64,000 nucleotides of DNA from Chlorobiota bacterium (GCA_016788565.1 JAEUSP010000063.1:1-64000), one strand, 5' to 3'; shown: positions 1 to 8,498, counted from the first letter of the stretch. Notes: a model not told the origin generated them from the letters alone. A program made the numbers and translations.

Positions 1-2
1 CT

Positions 3-341
3 GAGATTACTCGCAAAACCAAAAACTTGGGCGTTGAAATTACCTATGACTTTTTCAACGGGGATAAGACGCAACCACACTTCAGCAATAGGCCGGAATT
101 TGTGGGAACCGTGAAGCAAGTCAGTGAGTACATGGACAAAGAGATCAGGAATAACCAGGCGGCATTTTCCGCCACACAATTCTTTGTTGGGGGGAAGAGG
201 ATTATGGATACAGATTCAGCCAGTTGGGAGTATCTACGGAAAGGGCAAATTTTTACTTCTATCTGGGAAGAGTTACACTCCCCTATCGGGGAAGCAAAAG
301 ATAGCATCACGGTAACGGTGGAAGAGGTGAGCAATGACTAA
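3..341 (+). CDS. Hypothetical protein, 5' end outside window
   Basis: The frame is open to the left edge, so this is the C-terminal part (at least 112 residues) of a longer protein; the TTG at 27 is only an internal possibility. The visible part is mixed alpha/beta and ends in a strand-like segment (SITVTVEEV). No family is recognised. The last codons overlap the ATG of the next gene (334) by 8 bases, so it belongs to an overlapping operon with the genes at 334 and 905. If that neighbour is a Cse2-type subunit, this gene could be another part of the same system, but it does not look like the helical C-terminus of Cse1/Cas8e. Function unknown. Confidence 0.6.
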   Translation, partial: EITRKTKNLGVEITYDFFNGDKTQPHFSNRPEFVGTVKQVSEYMDKEIRNNQAAFSATQFFVGGKRIMDTDSASWEYLRKGQIFTSIWEELHSPIGEAKDSITVTVEEVSND

Positions 342-924
342 TCATGATGACTATATAACACCGATTGTCGCGCTGTATAAGTCTGGCAGCAGTAGCGGCC
401 AAACTAAGATCAAGATGCTGAAGCGTCTTAGAGAAACTCCATTGCAGGCTTGGTTGCCATTGTCCGCTTGGTTTGGTGGGGAACCGGACGAGGCGGCGTG
501 CATCACCGCCGTGTTGTATGCTTGCTATCCACACGTGTTCATCGAAGAACGGTTTCACAACGTGAATTTTGGGGATACCATGCGATACTTGCACAAGCAG
601 CAGTATAATAGTCAAACGGCAATCTCTGTTCAGCGAGCCTTTTTGCGATTGCTAAGGAGTAGCGTCATGGGAGTTGAAGGGGTGTACGCCGAAATACATC
701 GGTGTATTCGTATGCTGCAACAACCTAACACCCCGTATAGCATTGGCCGGCCTATCTATTGGGAGCCATACCTACTCACTCAAGACTTGAGGGCATTACT
801 GCTATACGGATCGGACGAACAATCAGAAGTGACGCGGCGTTGGGGAACGTCGTTCTTCCGGTCACAAACACCGACCAAGATTTACGCTGGAGGGGGCGAG
901 GAAGATGCCGCTACTACAAATTGA
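334..924 (+). CDS. Putative Cse2/Cas11e-like small effector subunit
   Basis: 196 residues, mostly helical. By eye it follows the layout of Cse2 (CasB), the small subunit of type I-E Cascade. There is an N-terminal 'LPLSAWFGGE' plus a helix ending in 'YACYPH' (residues 41-66), an 'NFGDTMRYL' segment (78-86), a helix 'VQRAFLRLLRSS' (99-110), and a C-terminal 'YWEPYLLTQDLRALL' followed by 'RRWGTSFFR' (142-176) that matches the Cse2 pattern W-x2-L-x2-DL ... RWA-x2-F. Length fits the family (about 150-200 aa). Its neighbours do not look like Cse1, Cas7, Cas5 or Cas6e, and no CRISPR array lies in the window. The call therefore rests on pattern resemblance only; it could be an unrelated helical protein. 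Confidence 0.4.
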   Translation: MTNHDDYITPIVALYKSGSSSGQTKIKMLKRLRETPLQAWLPLSAWFGGEPDEAACITAVLYACYPHVFIEERFHNVNFGDTMRYLHKQQYNSQTAISVQRAFLRLLRSSVMGVEGVYAEIHRCIRMLQQPNTPYSIGRPIYWEPYLLTQDLRALLLYGSDEQSEVTRRWGTSFFRSQTPTKIYAGGGEEDAATTN

Positions 925-1348
925 GATTGACACCGATACCCTCGCGCTACTTCAAAGCGCGGGGGAACGGAGTATCAGCCGATACCTCAACGCCATTATA
1001 CAAGATCGGCACGATGAATCTGCGTCCGCGTTAAGCCACCTTAACTTTTCCGGCTGGGACGGGGCAGCAGTGGTTGCAGCTTGTGATGCCTTGTGCCAAT
1101 TAGGCGCAATGGCCACGATGCCGCTGATGCGCCCACTAACGATAAGCGTGCCGCAATCGTTGCGGAATCACGCACAATCGGCCATAGAGCGGCATGGGAT
1201 AGCCCCCTATGCTTGGGAAGCAATGGAGGATCAATGCAGTGACGAACCTTCAATAGCATTGGCCGCGTGGATAGCAGCGAGGGAGTATTGGAGCGGAAAC
1301 ATGTCGTTCCGGAGTATCGTTCTTGCTTCAAAAGCAACTCGGCATTGA
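905..1348 (+). CDS. Hypothetical protein in overlapping operon
   Basis: 147 residues. The start overlaps the end of the previous gene by 20 bases and is preceded by a purine-rich GGAGGGGG/GAGG stretch at about 889-901, a good ribosome binding site. The sequence is helical and rich in Ala and Ser, with several Trp residues and no membrane segment or metal-binding motif. The opening 'LLQIEIDTDTLALLQSAG' followed by a short helix could be a small DNA-binding fold, but nothing diagnostic is visible. Function unknown; it probably works with the two genes before it. No Cas7 features are seen, although cas7 usually follows cse2. Confidence 0.6.
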   Translation: MPLLQIEIDTDTLALLQSAGERSISRYLNAIIQDRHDESASALSHLNFSGWDGAAVVAACDALCQLGAMATMPLMRPLTISVPQSLRNHAQSAIERHGIAPYAWEAMEDQCSDEPSIALAAWIAAREYWSGNMSFRSIVLASKATRH

Positions 1349-1363
1349 AATAAGGCCGACACA

Positions 1364-1403
1364 ACAAAAAAGCCGCCACAGGCTAACAAGCCATGTGGCG
1401 GCT
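1364..1403 (-). terminator. Intrinsic terminator read on the minus strand
   Basis: Perfect 10-bp inverted repeat AGCCGCCACA (1371-1380) / TGTGGCGGCT (1394-1403) with a 13-nt loop. On the minus strand the stem is followed by a run of T (complement of the A-run at 1366-1370). It can end transcripts of the repressor gene at 1701-2141, whose 3' side faces it, and may also act weakly on the plus-strand operon ending at 1348. Confidence 0.75.
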
Positions 1404-1471
1404 ACTCCACTAACAAGGAATTGCTTAGGTGAAGCGAGGGCAAGATACTAACATGTTTAGGACAAAAACAA

Positions 1472-1696
1472 GTGGCTGCAAAGAATGCAAGCTGGGGCAT
1501 GAAGAAGCATCGAACGATAAAACGAACAGGCACGCAGCATATTCAGGCTGAAACAGACTTGGGATACAGCATGACGCTGATCTTGGTAGTGCTTGGCACA
1601 ACCATAACGACTTGTGCGATTCTCTATGTTGCGGCACTATTGTTAGGCTGGCAGATCATTCTAAGCATCGAACGGCTTAGGAACTTACTATTCTGA
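1472..1696 (+). CDS. Small single-span membrane protein, hypothetical
   Basis: 74 residues from GTG 1472, or 65 from ATG 1499, which has GGGG just before it. A basic N-terminus (KKHRTIKR) is followed by a long hydrophobic stretch (about residues 34-66) that forms one membrane helix. No known family. It lies between a minus-strand terminator and the convergent repressor gene, ending 4 bases before that gene's stop. It may be a small accessory-element membrane protein or a chance reading frame. Confidence 0.4.
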   Translation: MAAKNASWGMKKHRTIKRTGTQHIQAETDLGYSMTLILVVLGTTITTCAILYVAALLLGWQIILSIERLRNLLF

Positions 1697-1700
1697 CCTG

Positions 1701-2141
1701 TCATTTTTTATCGCCCGATACGATGTGCAGCACCCCTTCCAACTCCTGCATTGCGGCACTGACCGCCAACAGAGATGCCGAATCAGCATTCTTGACGTAA
1801 TGAAGCAATGCTTCATCCATCTTCAATTTAGCGGCATTGCAGCGTTCGGCAACCAATGGTAGCTTGCTATCAAGCTCAAACACCCTCCCGATACTTATGC
1901 CGTATTCGTTGGCAAGGTGAACCATATCATCCGCGCCAAAAGCACTTTTTCCTGCGATAATGTGGTTCACCCAACCGCGAGAACGGTTCAGCATCTTCTC
2001 AAATTCCATCAGGGATAGCCCCATTGCTTCCACCATTAGCCGCACCCGCTGACCTTGCCACTTGCGTGTGTCTATTGTCGGCTCGGCTGGTACTGATTGT
2101 GCTTTCTGCTTCCCTTCCCGATTATCCTGTGCGTTCCTCAT
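1701..2141 (-). CDS. XRE-type helix-turn-helix transcriptional regulator
   Basis: 146 residues from the ATG at 2141; a longer in-frame reading to 2282 would run across the probable operator and is less likely. Residues about 30-90 form a Cro/C1-type HTH: 'GLSLMEFEKMLNRSRGWVNHIIAGKSAFGADDMVHLANEYGI' is split here as helix 2 'SLMEFEKML', recognition helix 'RGWVNHIIAG' and then a helix that positions the domain. The C-terminal 50 residues are helical and may dimerise. The position at the border of an accessory patch, divergent from nothing nearby but facing a palindrome at 2221-2282, suggests a mobile-element or defence-type repressor that controls itself. Confidence 0.65.
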   Translation of the reverse strand: MRNAQDNREGKQKAQSVPAEPTIDTRKWQGQRVRLMVEAMGLSLMEFEKMLNRSRGWVNHIIAGKSAFGADDMVHLANEYGISIGRVFELDSKLPLVAERCNAAKLKMDEALLHYVKNADSASLLAVSAAMQELEGVLHIVSGDKK

Positions 2142-2220
2142 AATAGCCGCAAAATACGTTGTTTGAAAGAAATGCCTACATTCCGCCCGTGTTGCCAACA
2201 GCATCCGAAGTGACCATTGA

Positions 2221-2282
2221 GTGACAGTATGCCGATTGTCAGAAAAACGCGGTGTTTTTATGCAAAAAACGCCGCCTGTCAC
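2221..2282. promoter_or_regulatory. Palindromic candidate operator upstream of the HTH gene
   Basis: Nested inverted repeats: GTGACAG (2221-2227) with CTGTCAC (2276-2282) outside, and GCGGTGTTTTT (2249-2259) with AAAAACGCCGC (2265-2275) inside, separated by a 5-nt loop and with one G-T wobble. It lies 80-140 bases upstream of the start of the minus-strand repressor gene and is the only strong dyad in the region. A transcript hairpin is the alternative to a protein-binding site. Confidence 0.4.
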
Positions 2283-2304
2283 GTCCCTACGGTTGCACCC
2301 AACA

Positions 2305-2338
2305 AGGCTTCACAGAGTGACTGTGAGGCCTTTTTTTT
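2305..2338 (+). terminator. Intrinsic terminator, plus strand, without obvious upstream gene
   Basis: GGCTTCACAG (2306-2315) pairs with CTGTGAGGCC (2321-2330) with one wobble, loop AGTGA, followed by eight T. It is a textbook rho-independent terminator. No plus-strand coding gene ends before it, so it could end an unannotated small RNA or insulate the operon starting at 2412. Confidence 0.8.
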
Positions 2339-2411
2339 GTTCGGTGATGTTCCTTCCCGGGATAATCGTTGGCTACCTGGCCATATCCATCATCCCCCTG
2401 AAATTTGCACC

Positions 2412-3587
2412 ATGAAACTTGCATTTGTCTCGCAAACCTGGCCCGAGAACGCAACGGTGGAGTTCGCGGGGTCCAGCGTGCAGGTCTATTATTTGGTTCA
2501 GGAGTTTGCCCGCCGCGGCCACGAAGTCTTGTTGATCCTGACTCACCAGATAGACCCCATCCAGCCGCCATATCCTACTCTCTCCATCCGCACTGCTCCA
2601 ATCGTTTCTGGGCTGCGCCACCATTTGCGAAAATCTTGGCAGCGGTTCATCACTGATGCCCTATCCGGTTTCCAGCCAGACATCGTCTATCAGCGGGGGA
2701 AGCTGCCGGAATCGGTGGCGTGCAGCAATTTCTGCACAAAAAATAACGCCCTGTTTGTGTGGCTAAGCAACAGCGACGAAACCGGGAAGCCGAACAAGTT
2801 TTTAACGAAGCGGCGGCAACATCCCAAATCGAACCCAATCCTTCAGGCAGCAAGAATTGCCGAGGCAATGGTGGCCGATAAAAAAATTGAGCAAGCAATC
2901 CGCACTGCCGGAATGGTGATTGCCCAGAACACTTACCAAGCCGATCTGCTCCGGAGAAATTTTGGGATGAATCCGATCATTGCAGGCTCGGGCCACTTCA
3001 TTCCTCCGTTGATTGAGCGCGCACCAACCGATGAAATTTCAGTCCTCTGGCTGGCCAACGTCACCCCGGTAAAGCAGCCGCTGATGTTTATCGAGCTAGC
3101 CGAAAAATTATCCGGAACTCCATTGCGGTTCACAATGGCCGGGGCAATGCAGAACAAGGAGTTGCGGGAGGAAATTGAGCGGCGAACTGGGCTGTTACCG
3201 GGGTTCCATCTGGTTGGCCATGTTCCGTTTCATCAATCCAACGGGTTGTTCCAAGCTGCCGATATTTTTACTCACACCTCATCCAGCGAAGGGCTGCCGA
3301 ACACCTTGCTGCAAGCCTGCATCCACGGCGTGCCGATTGTGAGCCTGAAAAACGATCCCGATAACCTCATCACTAAGCATGGCTTCGGGATTGTGGCAAC
3401 TTCCATGGAGGAGTTTGCCCAGGCCGTACGCGGCCTTGCCGAAGACCACCAAGCCCGAAAAGAAATGGGGAGAAAAGGGAGGAAGTTTGCCGAGGAACAG
3501 TATGATATTCGGCTGCTGGTGGACAAATTGACGGCGTTGTTCCAGCAAGAACTTGCCCGCCGCAACGGCGTGGAAAGTGTGGTCTGA
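2412..3587 (+). CDS. Glycosyltransferase family 4-type
   Basis: 391 residues. Start chosen at ATG 2412, where the typical GT-B opening 'MKLAFVSQTWPENATVEF' begins; reading further upstream would cross the terminator. N-terminal Rossmann half (1-190) is the acceptor side. The C-terminal half carries 'VLWLANVTPVKQP' and 'SSSEGLPNTLLQACIHGVPIVS', the GT4 nucleotide-sugar motif in which the usual second Glu is a Gln (E-x7-Q). It should transfer a sugar from an NDP donor to a glycan or lipid on the cytoplasmic side of the membrane. First gene of a four-gene operon with the next stop/start overlapping as ATGA. Confidence 0.85.
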   Translation: MKLAFVSQTWPENATVEFAGSSVQVYYLVQEFARRGHEVLLILTHQIDPIQPPYPTLSIRTAPIVSGLRHHLRKSWQRFITDALSGFQPDIVYQRGKLPESVACSNFCTKNNALFVWLSNSDETGKPNKFLTKRRQHPKSNPILQAARIAEAMVADKKIEQAIRTAGMVIAQNTYQADLLRRNFGMNPIIAGSGHFIPPLIERAPTDEISVLWLANVTPVKQPLMFIELAEKLSGTPLRFTMAGAMQNKELREEIERRTGLLPGFHLVGHVPFHQSNGLFQAADIFTHTSSSEGLPNTLLQACIHGVPIVSLKNDPDNLITKHGFGIVATSMEEFAQAVRGLAEDHQARKEMGRKGRKFAEEQYDIRLLVDKLTALFQQELARRNGVESVV

Positions 3588-4672
3588 TGATTTCTCACGA
3601 ATGCAGCATGTCCGATTCCACTTCCTTTCCCGATTCCCTTTTTCGCAGGCTTGCCGCCGGGATGGCAATCCCCGCGCACCCGCTTGCGCTGGCCAACGAA
3701 CGCCAGCTTGACGAACGCCGCCAGCGCGCACTTACCCGCTACTACCTTTCGGCGGGGGCGGGGGGGATTGCTGTTGGCGTGCACACCACCCAATTCGCAA
3801 TCCGCCAACCGCAGTTTGGATTGTTCCGGCCCGTCCTGGAGCTTGCTGCGGAAACCGCTGCCGAGTTCCACCACCAAAACCCGTTGCTGGTTGCCGGCAT
3901 CTGCGGCCAAACCAAGCAAGCCGTTGCCGAAGCCGCCACCGCCGCCAGCCTGGGCTATCACGTTGGGTTGGTGTCGCTGGCGGCTTATGCTGGGGCCGGC
4001 GAGCGGGAAGCGTTGGAACATTGCCGGGCCGTTGCGCAGGTTATTCCGCTGTTCGGGTTCTACCTTCAGCCGGCGGTTGGCGGGCGGATTCTTTCGGCAG
4101 AATTTTGGCGGCAGTTTGCCGAGATACCGAACGTGGTGGGGATCAAAATTTCTCCGTTCAATCGCTACCACACCATTGATGTTGTCCGTGGCGTGATCGA
4201 GTCGGGAAGGGGGGAGCAGATTGCGCTGCTGACCGGAAACGACGATGCCATTGTGAGCGACCTGCTGACGGAGTTCCAAATCCCGCACGGCGGCGCAACC
4301 CACCGCAAACGAATTGTGGGCGGCTTGCTTGGCCACTGGGCGTTTTGGACCAAGCGTGCTGTTGAGCTTTTGGGCAGATGCCACGCTGAGTATGCGAGCG
4401 GCGCGATTACTCCAAACCTTCTGACGATTGGCGCGCAAACCACCGAAGCGAACGCCGCATTCTTCGATGCTGCCAACAATTTTGCCGGCTGCATCCCCGG
4501 CATTCACGAGGCGTTGCGGCGGTCGGGATTGCTGGCAAACCGCTTCTGTTTGGACCCGCACGAGGAGCTTTCGGCGGGGCAGATGCGGGAGATTGACCGC
4601 ATCTATCAACTCTACCCTCACCTGACCGACGACGACTTTGTGCGCCAGCATCTTGACGGCTGGATGCGGTGA
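3587..4672 (+). CDS. DapA/NanA-superfamily aldolase or lyase
   Basis: 361 residues, longer than DapA itself (about 290). A TIM-barrel of the dihydrodipicolinate synthase/N-acetylneuraminate lyase superfamily. The Schiff-base lysine is in 'VVGIKISPFNR' and the catalytic tyrosine in 'FGFYLQPAVGG'. The region that reads GTTGE in DapA is replaced by 'GVHTTQF', so the keto acid handled is probably not the DapA one. Start overlaps the previous stop (ATGA at 3587); ATG 3608 is possible. Its operon with a glycosyltransferase and a Gfo/Idh oxidoreductase suggests a role in an unusual sugar or sugar acid. Confidence 0.85.
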   Translation: MISHECSMSDSTSFPDSLFRRLAAGMAIPAHPLALANERQLDERRQRALTRYYLSAGAGGIAVGVHTTQFAIRQPQFGLFRPVLELAAETAAEFHHQNPLLVAGICGQTKQAVAEAATAASLGYHVGLVSLAAYAGAGEREALEHCRAVAQVIPLFGFYLQPAVGGRILSAEFWRQFAEIPNVVGIKISPFNRYHTIDVVRGVIESGRGEQIALLTGNDDAIVSDLLTEFQIPHGGATHRKRIVGGLLGHWAFWTKRAVELLGRCHAEYASGAITPNLLTIGAQTTEANAAFFDAANNFAGCIPGIHEALRRSGLLANRFCLDPHEELSAGQMREIDRIYQLYPHLTDDDFVRQHLDGWMR

Positions 4673-4710
4673 AAAAATCCCACCAACAACCAACCCAACT
4701 GCTGCAAACA

Positions 4711-5709
4711 ATGGCCACGCAACAACCCCCCTTCAACATCGGCATCATCGGCTGCGGCGCGATTGCACGCGAACATCTGGCGGCTATCCAAACCATTCCC
4801 GGGTTGAAGCCCTACGCCTACTGTGACCTTCACGGCGAACGCGCCGAATCGTTCTTGCGCGACTACGGCGGAAGCTATGCCGCCACCAGCCCAGGCCGGT
4901 TGCTGGATGACCCTGCAATCAACGCCCTCTACATCTGCACTCACCATGATACTCACACCCCGCTTGCGGTAGCTGCGTGCGAAGCCGGAAAAAATGTGAT
5001 GATGGAAAAACCGCTGGCTTTAACCGTTGATGAGTGCACCGAAATCGGCCAAGCAGCCGAGCGAACGGAGGTGATATTTATGACCGGGTTCAAGCTCCGC
5101 TACAACCCTGTTGTGCTGAAGTCGCGGGAATTTTTGCCGAACCCAACGTTCGTGATGGCGCAGATAATGGACACCCGCTGGCCCGATGATTTCTGGGCGC
5201 AGGACCCGGTGAAAGGTGGCGGAAACGTGCTGTCGCAAGGGTGCCACGCAATGGATATGGCGTGCTTCCTGAACGGCACGGACCCGGTGGAAATTTTTGC
5301 CGAATGCGGAACCCGTTCCCACACCAACACCCAGGTGATAGATTCCTTAGTGGCCACCATCCGCTTTGCCAACGGAAACCTTGCCAGCGTGGCGATTGGC
5401 GACAGCGGAACGGTTCCACATCTCTCCAAATTCGCCTTCCAAGCCGTTGGCGGCGGGCGTTCGGTGCTGCTGCACGACCGGTTGAAACGGGGTGAGTATT
5501 TCGATGGTGAGTCCTCCGAATCGGTGGTGCAGCCGTGCGAGTTGGGGATGGAGTTGGAGAATCGTGAGTTCCTTTCCGCGATTGCTGAAGGCCGCCGGCC
5601 CGCAACCGGGTGGCGCGACGGTTTGCGGGCAACCGCCATGATCCGCGCCGCGTTCCGCGCCGCCGAAACCCGCACCGCGCAATCGCTTCACCTTCCCGCA
5701 CACCGATGA
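4711..5709 (+). CDS. Gfo/Idh/MocA family NAD(P)-dependent oxidoreductase
   Basis: 332 residues from ATG 4711; a GTG at 4669 that overlaps the previous stop would add 14 residues. N-terminal Rossmann fold with 'IGIIGCGAIAREH', then the family signature 'EKPLALT' (catalytic-site Lys), a central 'GFKLRYNPV' segment and a C-terminal alpha/beta sugar-binding domain with 'GGGNVLSQGCHAMDM' carrying the expected His. Such enzymes oxidise or reduce sugars or inositols. Coupled with its neighbours by overlapping stop/start codons. Confidence 0.85.
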   Translation: MATQQPPFNIGIIGCGAIAREHLAAIQTIPGLKPYAYCDLHGERAESFLRDYGGSYAATSPGRLLDDPAINALYICTHHDTHTPLAVAACEAGKNVMMEKPLALTVDECTEIGQAAERTEVIFMTGFKLRYNPVVLKSREFLPNPTFVMAQIMDTRWPDDFWAQDPVKGGGNVLSQGCHAMDMACFLNGTDPVEIFAECGTRSHTNTQVIDSLVATIRFANGNLASVAIGDSGTVPHLSKFAFQAVGGGRSVLLHDRLKRGEYFDGESSESVVQPCELGMELENREFLSAIAEGRRPATGWRDGLRATAMIRAAFRAAETRTAQSLHLPAHR

Positions 5710-8498
5710 CCACCAACGCCACCACCAACGCCACCAGGCCAGGGGATTGGCCAGGCTTCCGGCACGATTCCCAACTAAGCGGCCACCAGCCGCTTGCCGG
5801 GAATATCCACCACCCCCGTGTGATTGCCCGCTACCCGATTTCCGGCCCAGTCTTCCACGCCCAGCCGATTACTCTGGATGGCGAGCCGCTGCTGTTGATG
5901 CTGTGGGGCGGGGCGCTGCATTGCCTCCGGTTGGATGGAACCCTCCGGTGGAAGTCAATCCCGATGGGCTTCGAGGGGGTTGTGGCGGTGGACGATCTGG
6001 ACAACGATGACCGGATCGAAATCGTGCTGACCAACGGGCGAACGATTGCGGTGATTGCTGCCGATGATGGAGCGGTGCTGTGGCAAGAATATCTGGGGCC
6101 ACCCTACTCCGCCGGGTTCATGCCCACTGGCGCGCTGGTTCACCATTTCCCGCAGATCGGTTCCGGCAAACAGTTGGCGGTTGGATTGCTCAGTTCCAAG
6201 GAGGTGATCCTGTACGACTTCACCCCCGGCGCAAGCAATCCGCGCAGGCTTCACACACTTTGGATGGATGATTTCTTTCACCCAACAATCCTTGCTTGCG
6301 ACGTGGACGGCGACGGAGCCGACGAGCTAATCGTCACGAAATATGCGGCCATCTACACCTTCAATCCGCTCACCGGCCAGCTGAAATCGGCCTGCCATTG
6401 GTCCAGCGGCGGCACCCCAAAACGGAACTACGGCCTGTTTCTGGCGCGTGACCTGTGCGGGGCCGGCGCGGTTGATTTTGCGGTGCTTTCCAACCGCGTT
6501 TCCAAGCATCTTGCGGTGGTGGCCAACAACGGGCGGGGCCAGCTTTCCATTGCTTGGGATCGCTTCATCGAGCATATCTACCCAACCGACAGCCGCGAGC
6601 TTCGCTACACCTTCAACTCCTGCGCGGACCTTGATGGCGACCAACGGATGGAGATTGCAATCAGCACATTCAACGAGGTTGAGGATTCGGCCTGGCATCT
6701 GGAAATTTTGGATGCACGGTCGGGCCAGCTTCGGCTGGATTGCAAGGGGCTGATGTTGCACGGCGTTCAGCAAGATTCGGGCGGAGGGTGGATGATTCTG
6801 GCAAGCCGCCAAACCGAGCGGCAGCCGAGGGAGCTTGCAACAATCGGAGCCTACCGCTACGACGGAGCCGAACTTCAAACAATCTGGGAGCTGCGGGAAT
6901 CGGCGTTTGCCGGGCGGTTCTGCGGCCATGATGCTGCCACATCGGTGTTCCGCTCGGAGCTTCCGCCGGAAGATGAAGTGTGGGCCGTGTGGGCCGATGG
7001 ACTTCTGACCATTCCAATTTTTCAAGATGGAGGTCGGCTGCGGTTGTTCCAGCAGCAGCCGGATGGGGCTTGGAGTTGGCATCCAACATTTGCCGCCGAC
7101 AACGTGGCCGCGCTGCTACTCTGCAGCGACCTGAATCGGGACAAGCGGACGGAGTTTCTGGTAAGCTGCTGGGATGGAGTCTGCCGGATACTCCGTGCCG
7201 ATGGAACCACCGTCAGCAGTTGGCGCGCTGGGCTGCGGGCGCGCCCGGGGACTGGCCCTTATTACCTTTCCCGCCCGATGCAAACGCCAACGGTGGTGGC
7301 GGCCAACCAGCAACAGTTCTGCGCGGTTCCCGATGGTGGGAACCAGGTTCATCTGCTGAAGTGGTCGCCTGAAAGTGGCGGGCTAATCGCCGATGAAATT
7401 TTGGTTGGGCGCGGGCGTGTTGGGCCGGAAGAGACGTTCCACTCTGCCGATTTTTTTTGCATCGGGGATCGCTGGACGCTTCCGCTCAGCGTGGTGGGGG
7501 AAGGAACCAGCGCGTTGGTGCTTCGCGAGATTTGCGGCGGCAAGCCAGTTGTCGGGATTATCCCGTGCGAGAAATTTCCGGCCTCGCCAGCGCAGCCTTC
7601 CGGCAGAATTGGGCTGAGTGAGTTCGCCTATCTGGAAACGGAAAACGGGCCGCGTTGGGTTCTTGCCGGCTACGCCTCGGCCTCGATGAACAGCGAGCGG
7701 ACAGTGGGAATCGGGGAGCGGGAGAGAGCAGAGATGTGGCAGCAGAGGTTGATTGGCGGCGGCGAGGATGGGCGCGGATTCGGGCCCTGGAATGCGTGGT
7801 CAGTTCTGGAGCAACCGGGCGGGAAAACCAGCTTGCTGTTTCTTGCAAAGGACACCGTTTGCCAAGTTGATGCGGCAACGGGGGCGTTCCTTCATCCACC
7901 CTGGCAGCTTCGCCAGTTCAACACTGCCGACATGCGCCGGCGCGGGCTTACGATGGATGATTTTGCAGCCTACGGCGCGCTGATTCCCTGCGACGTTGAC
8001 GGGGATGGAGCAACGGAATATCTGGTTGCCGGGGCCTACGGCGGGGTGGGGGTTATCAACCCGGATCACACCATGAGGTGGTGGCAAACGGCCCCACTCT
8101 CATCGCTCTGCGGAAGCCTTCCGGGGATTGCCGATGTTGATGGAGATAGCTTCCCGGAGCTTGGCCTAAGCTATGCCAACGGCGATTTTGTTTGCCTGCG
8201 GGCCAGCGATGGGCTGGAACAATGGCGGATTCATCTTGGAAGCCAAGCCACCGGCGTTATCGCCTGCGACATTGACGGCAACGGTAAACCGGAATTTATT
8301 CTCTCCACACAGGGGGGCGAGTTGGTGGCGGTTGGCCTTGCCAGCAACGGCGTTGGTGTGGTGAAGTGGCGGATGAAATTCGGCTACACGCTTGGCCAGC
8401 CAATCGCCGCCGACATCAACGGCGACGGAAAAAGTGAGGTGATTCTGGTGAGCGGGGAAGGGGAGGTTGTTGTGGTGGCCGATAGGACTTTCACGTAA
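5706..8498 (+). CDS. Large FG-GAP/PQQ-like beta-propeller protein
   Basis: 930 residues; ATG 5706 overlaps the previous stop. Eight Ca-binding-like loops of the form D-x-[DN]-x-[DN]-x2-[ST/P]-E are seen: DLDNDDRIE, DVDGDGADE, DLDGDQRME, DLNRDKRTE, DVDGDGATE, DVDGDSFPE, DIDGNGKPE and DINGDGKSE. These lie in repeats that also resemble PQQ-type blades (WRIHLGSQATGV). Two or more propellers are likely. No signal peptide and no membrane helix are visible, which is odd for this usually extracellular class. Role unknown; the operon suggests glycan binding or sensing. Its stop codon lies inside the 8-bp direct repeat that borders the following mobile block. Confidence 0.75.
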   Translation: MTTNATTNATRPGDWPGFRHDSQLSGHQPLAGNIHHPRVIARYPISGPVFHAQPITLDGEPLLLMLWGGALHCLRLDGTLRWKSIPMGFEGVVAVDDLDNDDRIEIVLTNGRTIAVIAADDGAVLWQEYLGPPYSAGFMPTGALVHHFPQIGSGKQLAVGLLSSKEVILYDFTPGASNPRRLHTLWMDDFFHPTILACDVDGDGADELIVTKYAAIYTFNPLTGQLKSACHWSSGGTPKRNYGLFLARDLCGAGAVDFAVLSNRVSKHLAVVANNGRGQLSIAWDRFIEHIYPTDSRELRYTFNSCADLDGDQRMEIAISTFNEVEDSAWHLEILDARSGQLRLDCKGLMLHGVQQDSGGGWMILASRQTERQPRELATIGAYRYDGAELQTIWELRESAFAGRFCGHDAATSVFRSELPPEDEVWAVWADGLLTIPIFQDGGRLRLFQQQPDGAWSWHPTFAADNVAALLLCSDLNRDKRTEFLVSCWDGVCRILRADGTTVSSWRAGLRARPGTGPYYLSRPMQTPTVVAANQQQFCAVPDGGNQVHLLKWSPESGGLIADEILVGRGRVGPEETFHSADFFCIGDRWTLPLSVVGEGTSALVLREICGGKPVVGIIPCEKFPASPAQPSGRIGLSEFAYLETENGPRWVLAGYASASMNSERTVGIGERERAEMWQQRLIGGGEDGRGFGPWNAWSVLEQPGGKTSLLFLAKDTVCQVDAATGAFLHPPWQLRQFNTADMRRRGLTMDDFAAYGALIPCDVDGDGATEYLVAGAYGGVGVINPDHTMRWWQTAPLSSLCGSLPGIADVDGDSFPELGLSYANGDFVCLRASDGLEQWRIHLGSQATGVIACDIDGNGKPEFILSTQGGELVAVGLASNGVGVVKWRMKFGYTLGQPIAADINGDGKSEVILVSGEGEVVVVADRTFT

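Noticed and set aside
2281-2300. tRNA or tmRNA 3' end before the terminator at 2305
   Set aside because: CGGTTGCACCC lacks the TTCGANTC of a T-arm, and no acceptor partner is found upstream.
3272-4711. 479-residue minus-strand reading frame
   Set aside because: It lies opposite the well-supported DapA-like gene, is rich in Arg/Gly/Pro/His typical of an antisense frame in GC-rich DNA, and shows no domain.
5090-5734. 214-residue and similar minus-strand frames over the oxidoreductase gene
   Set aside because: Antisense shadows of a conserved gene with strong Rossmann and catalytic motifs on the plus strand.
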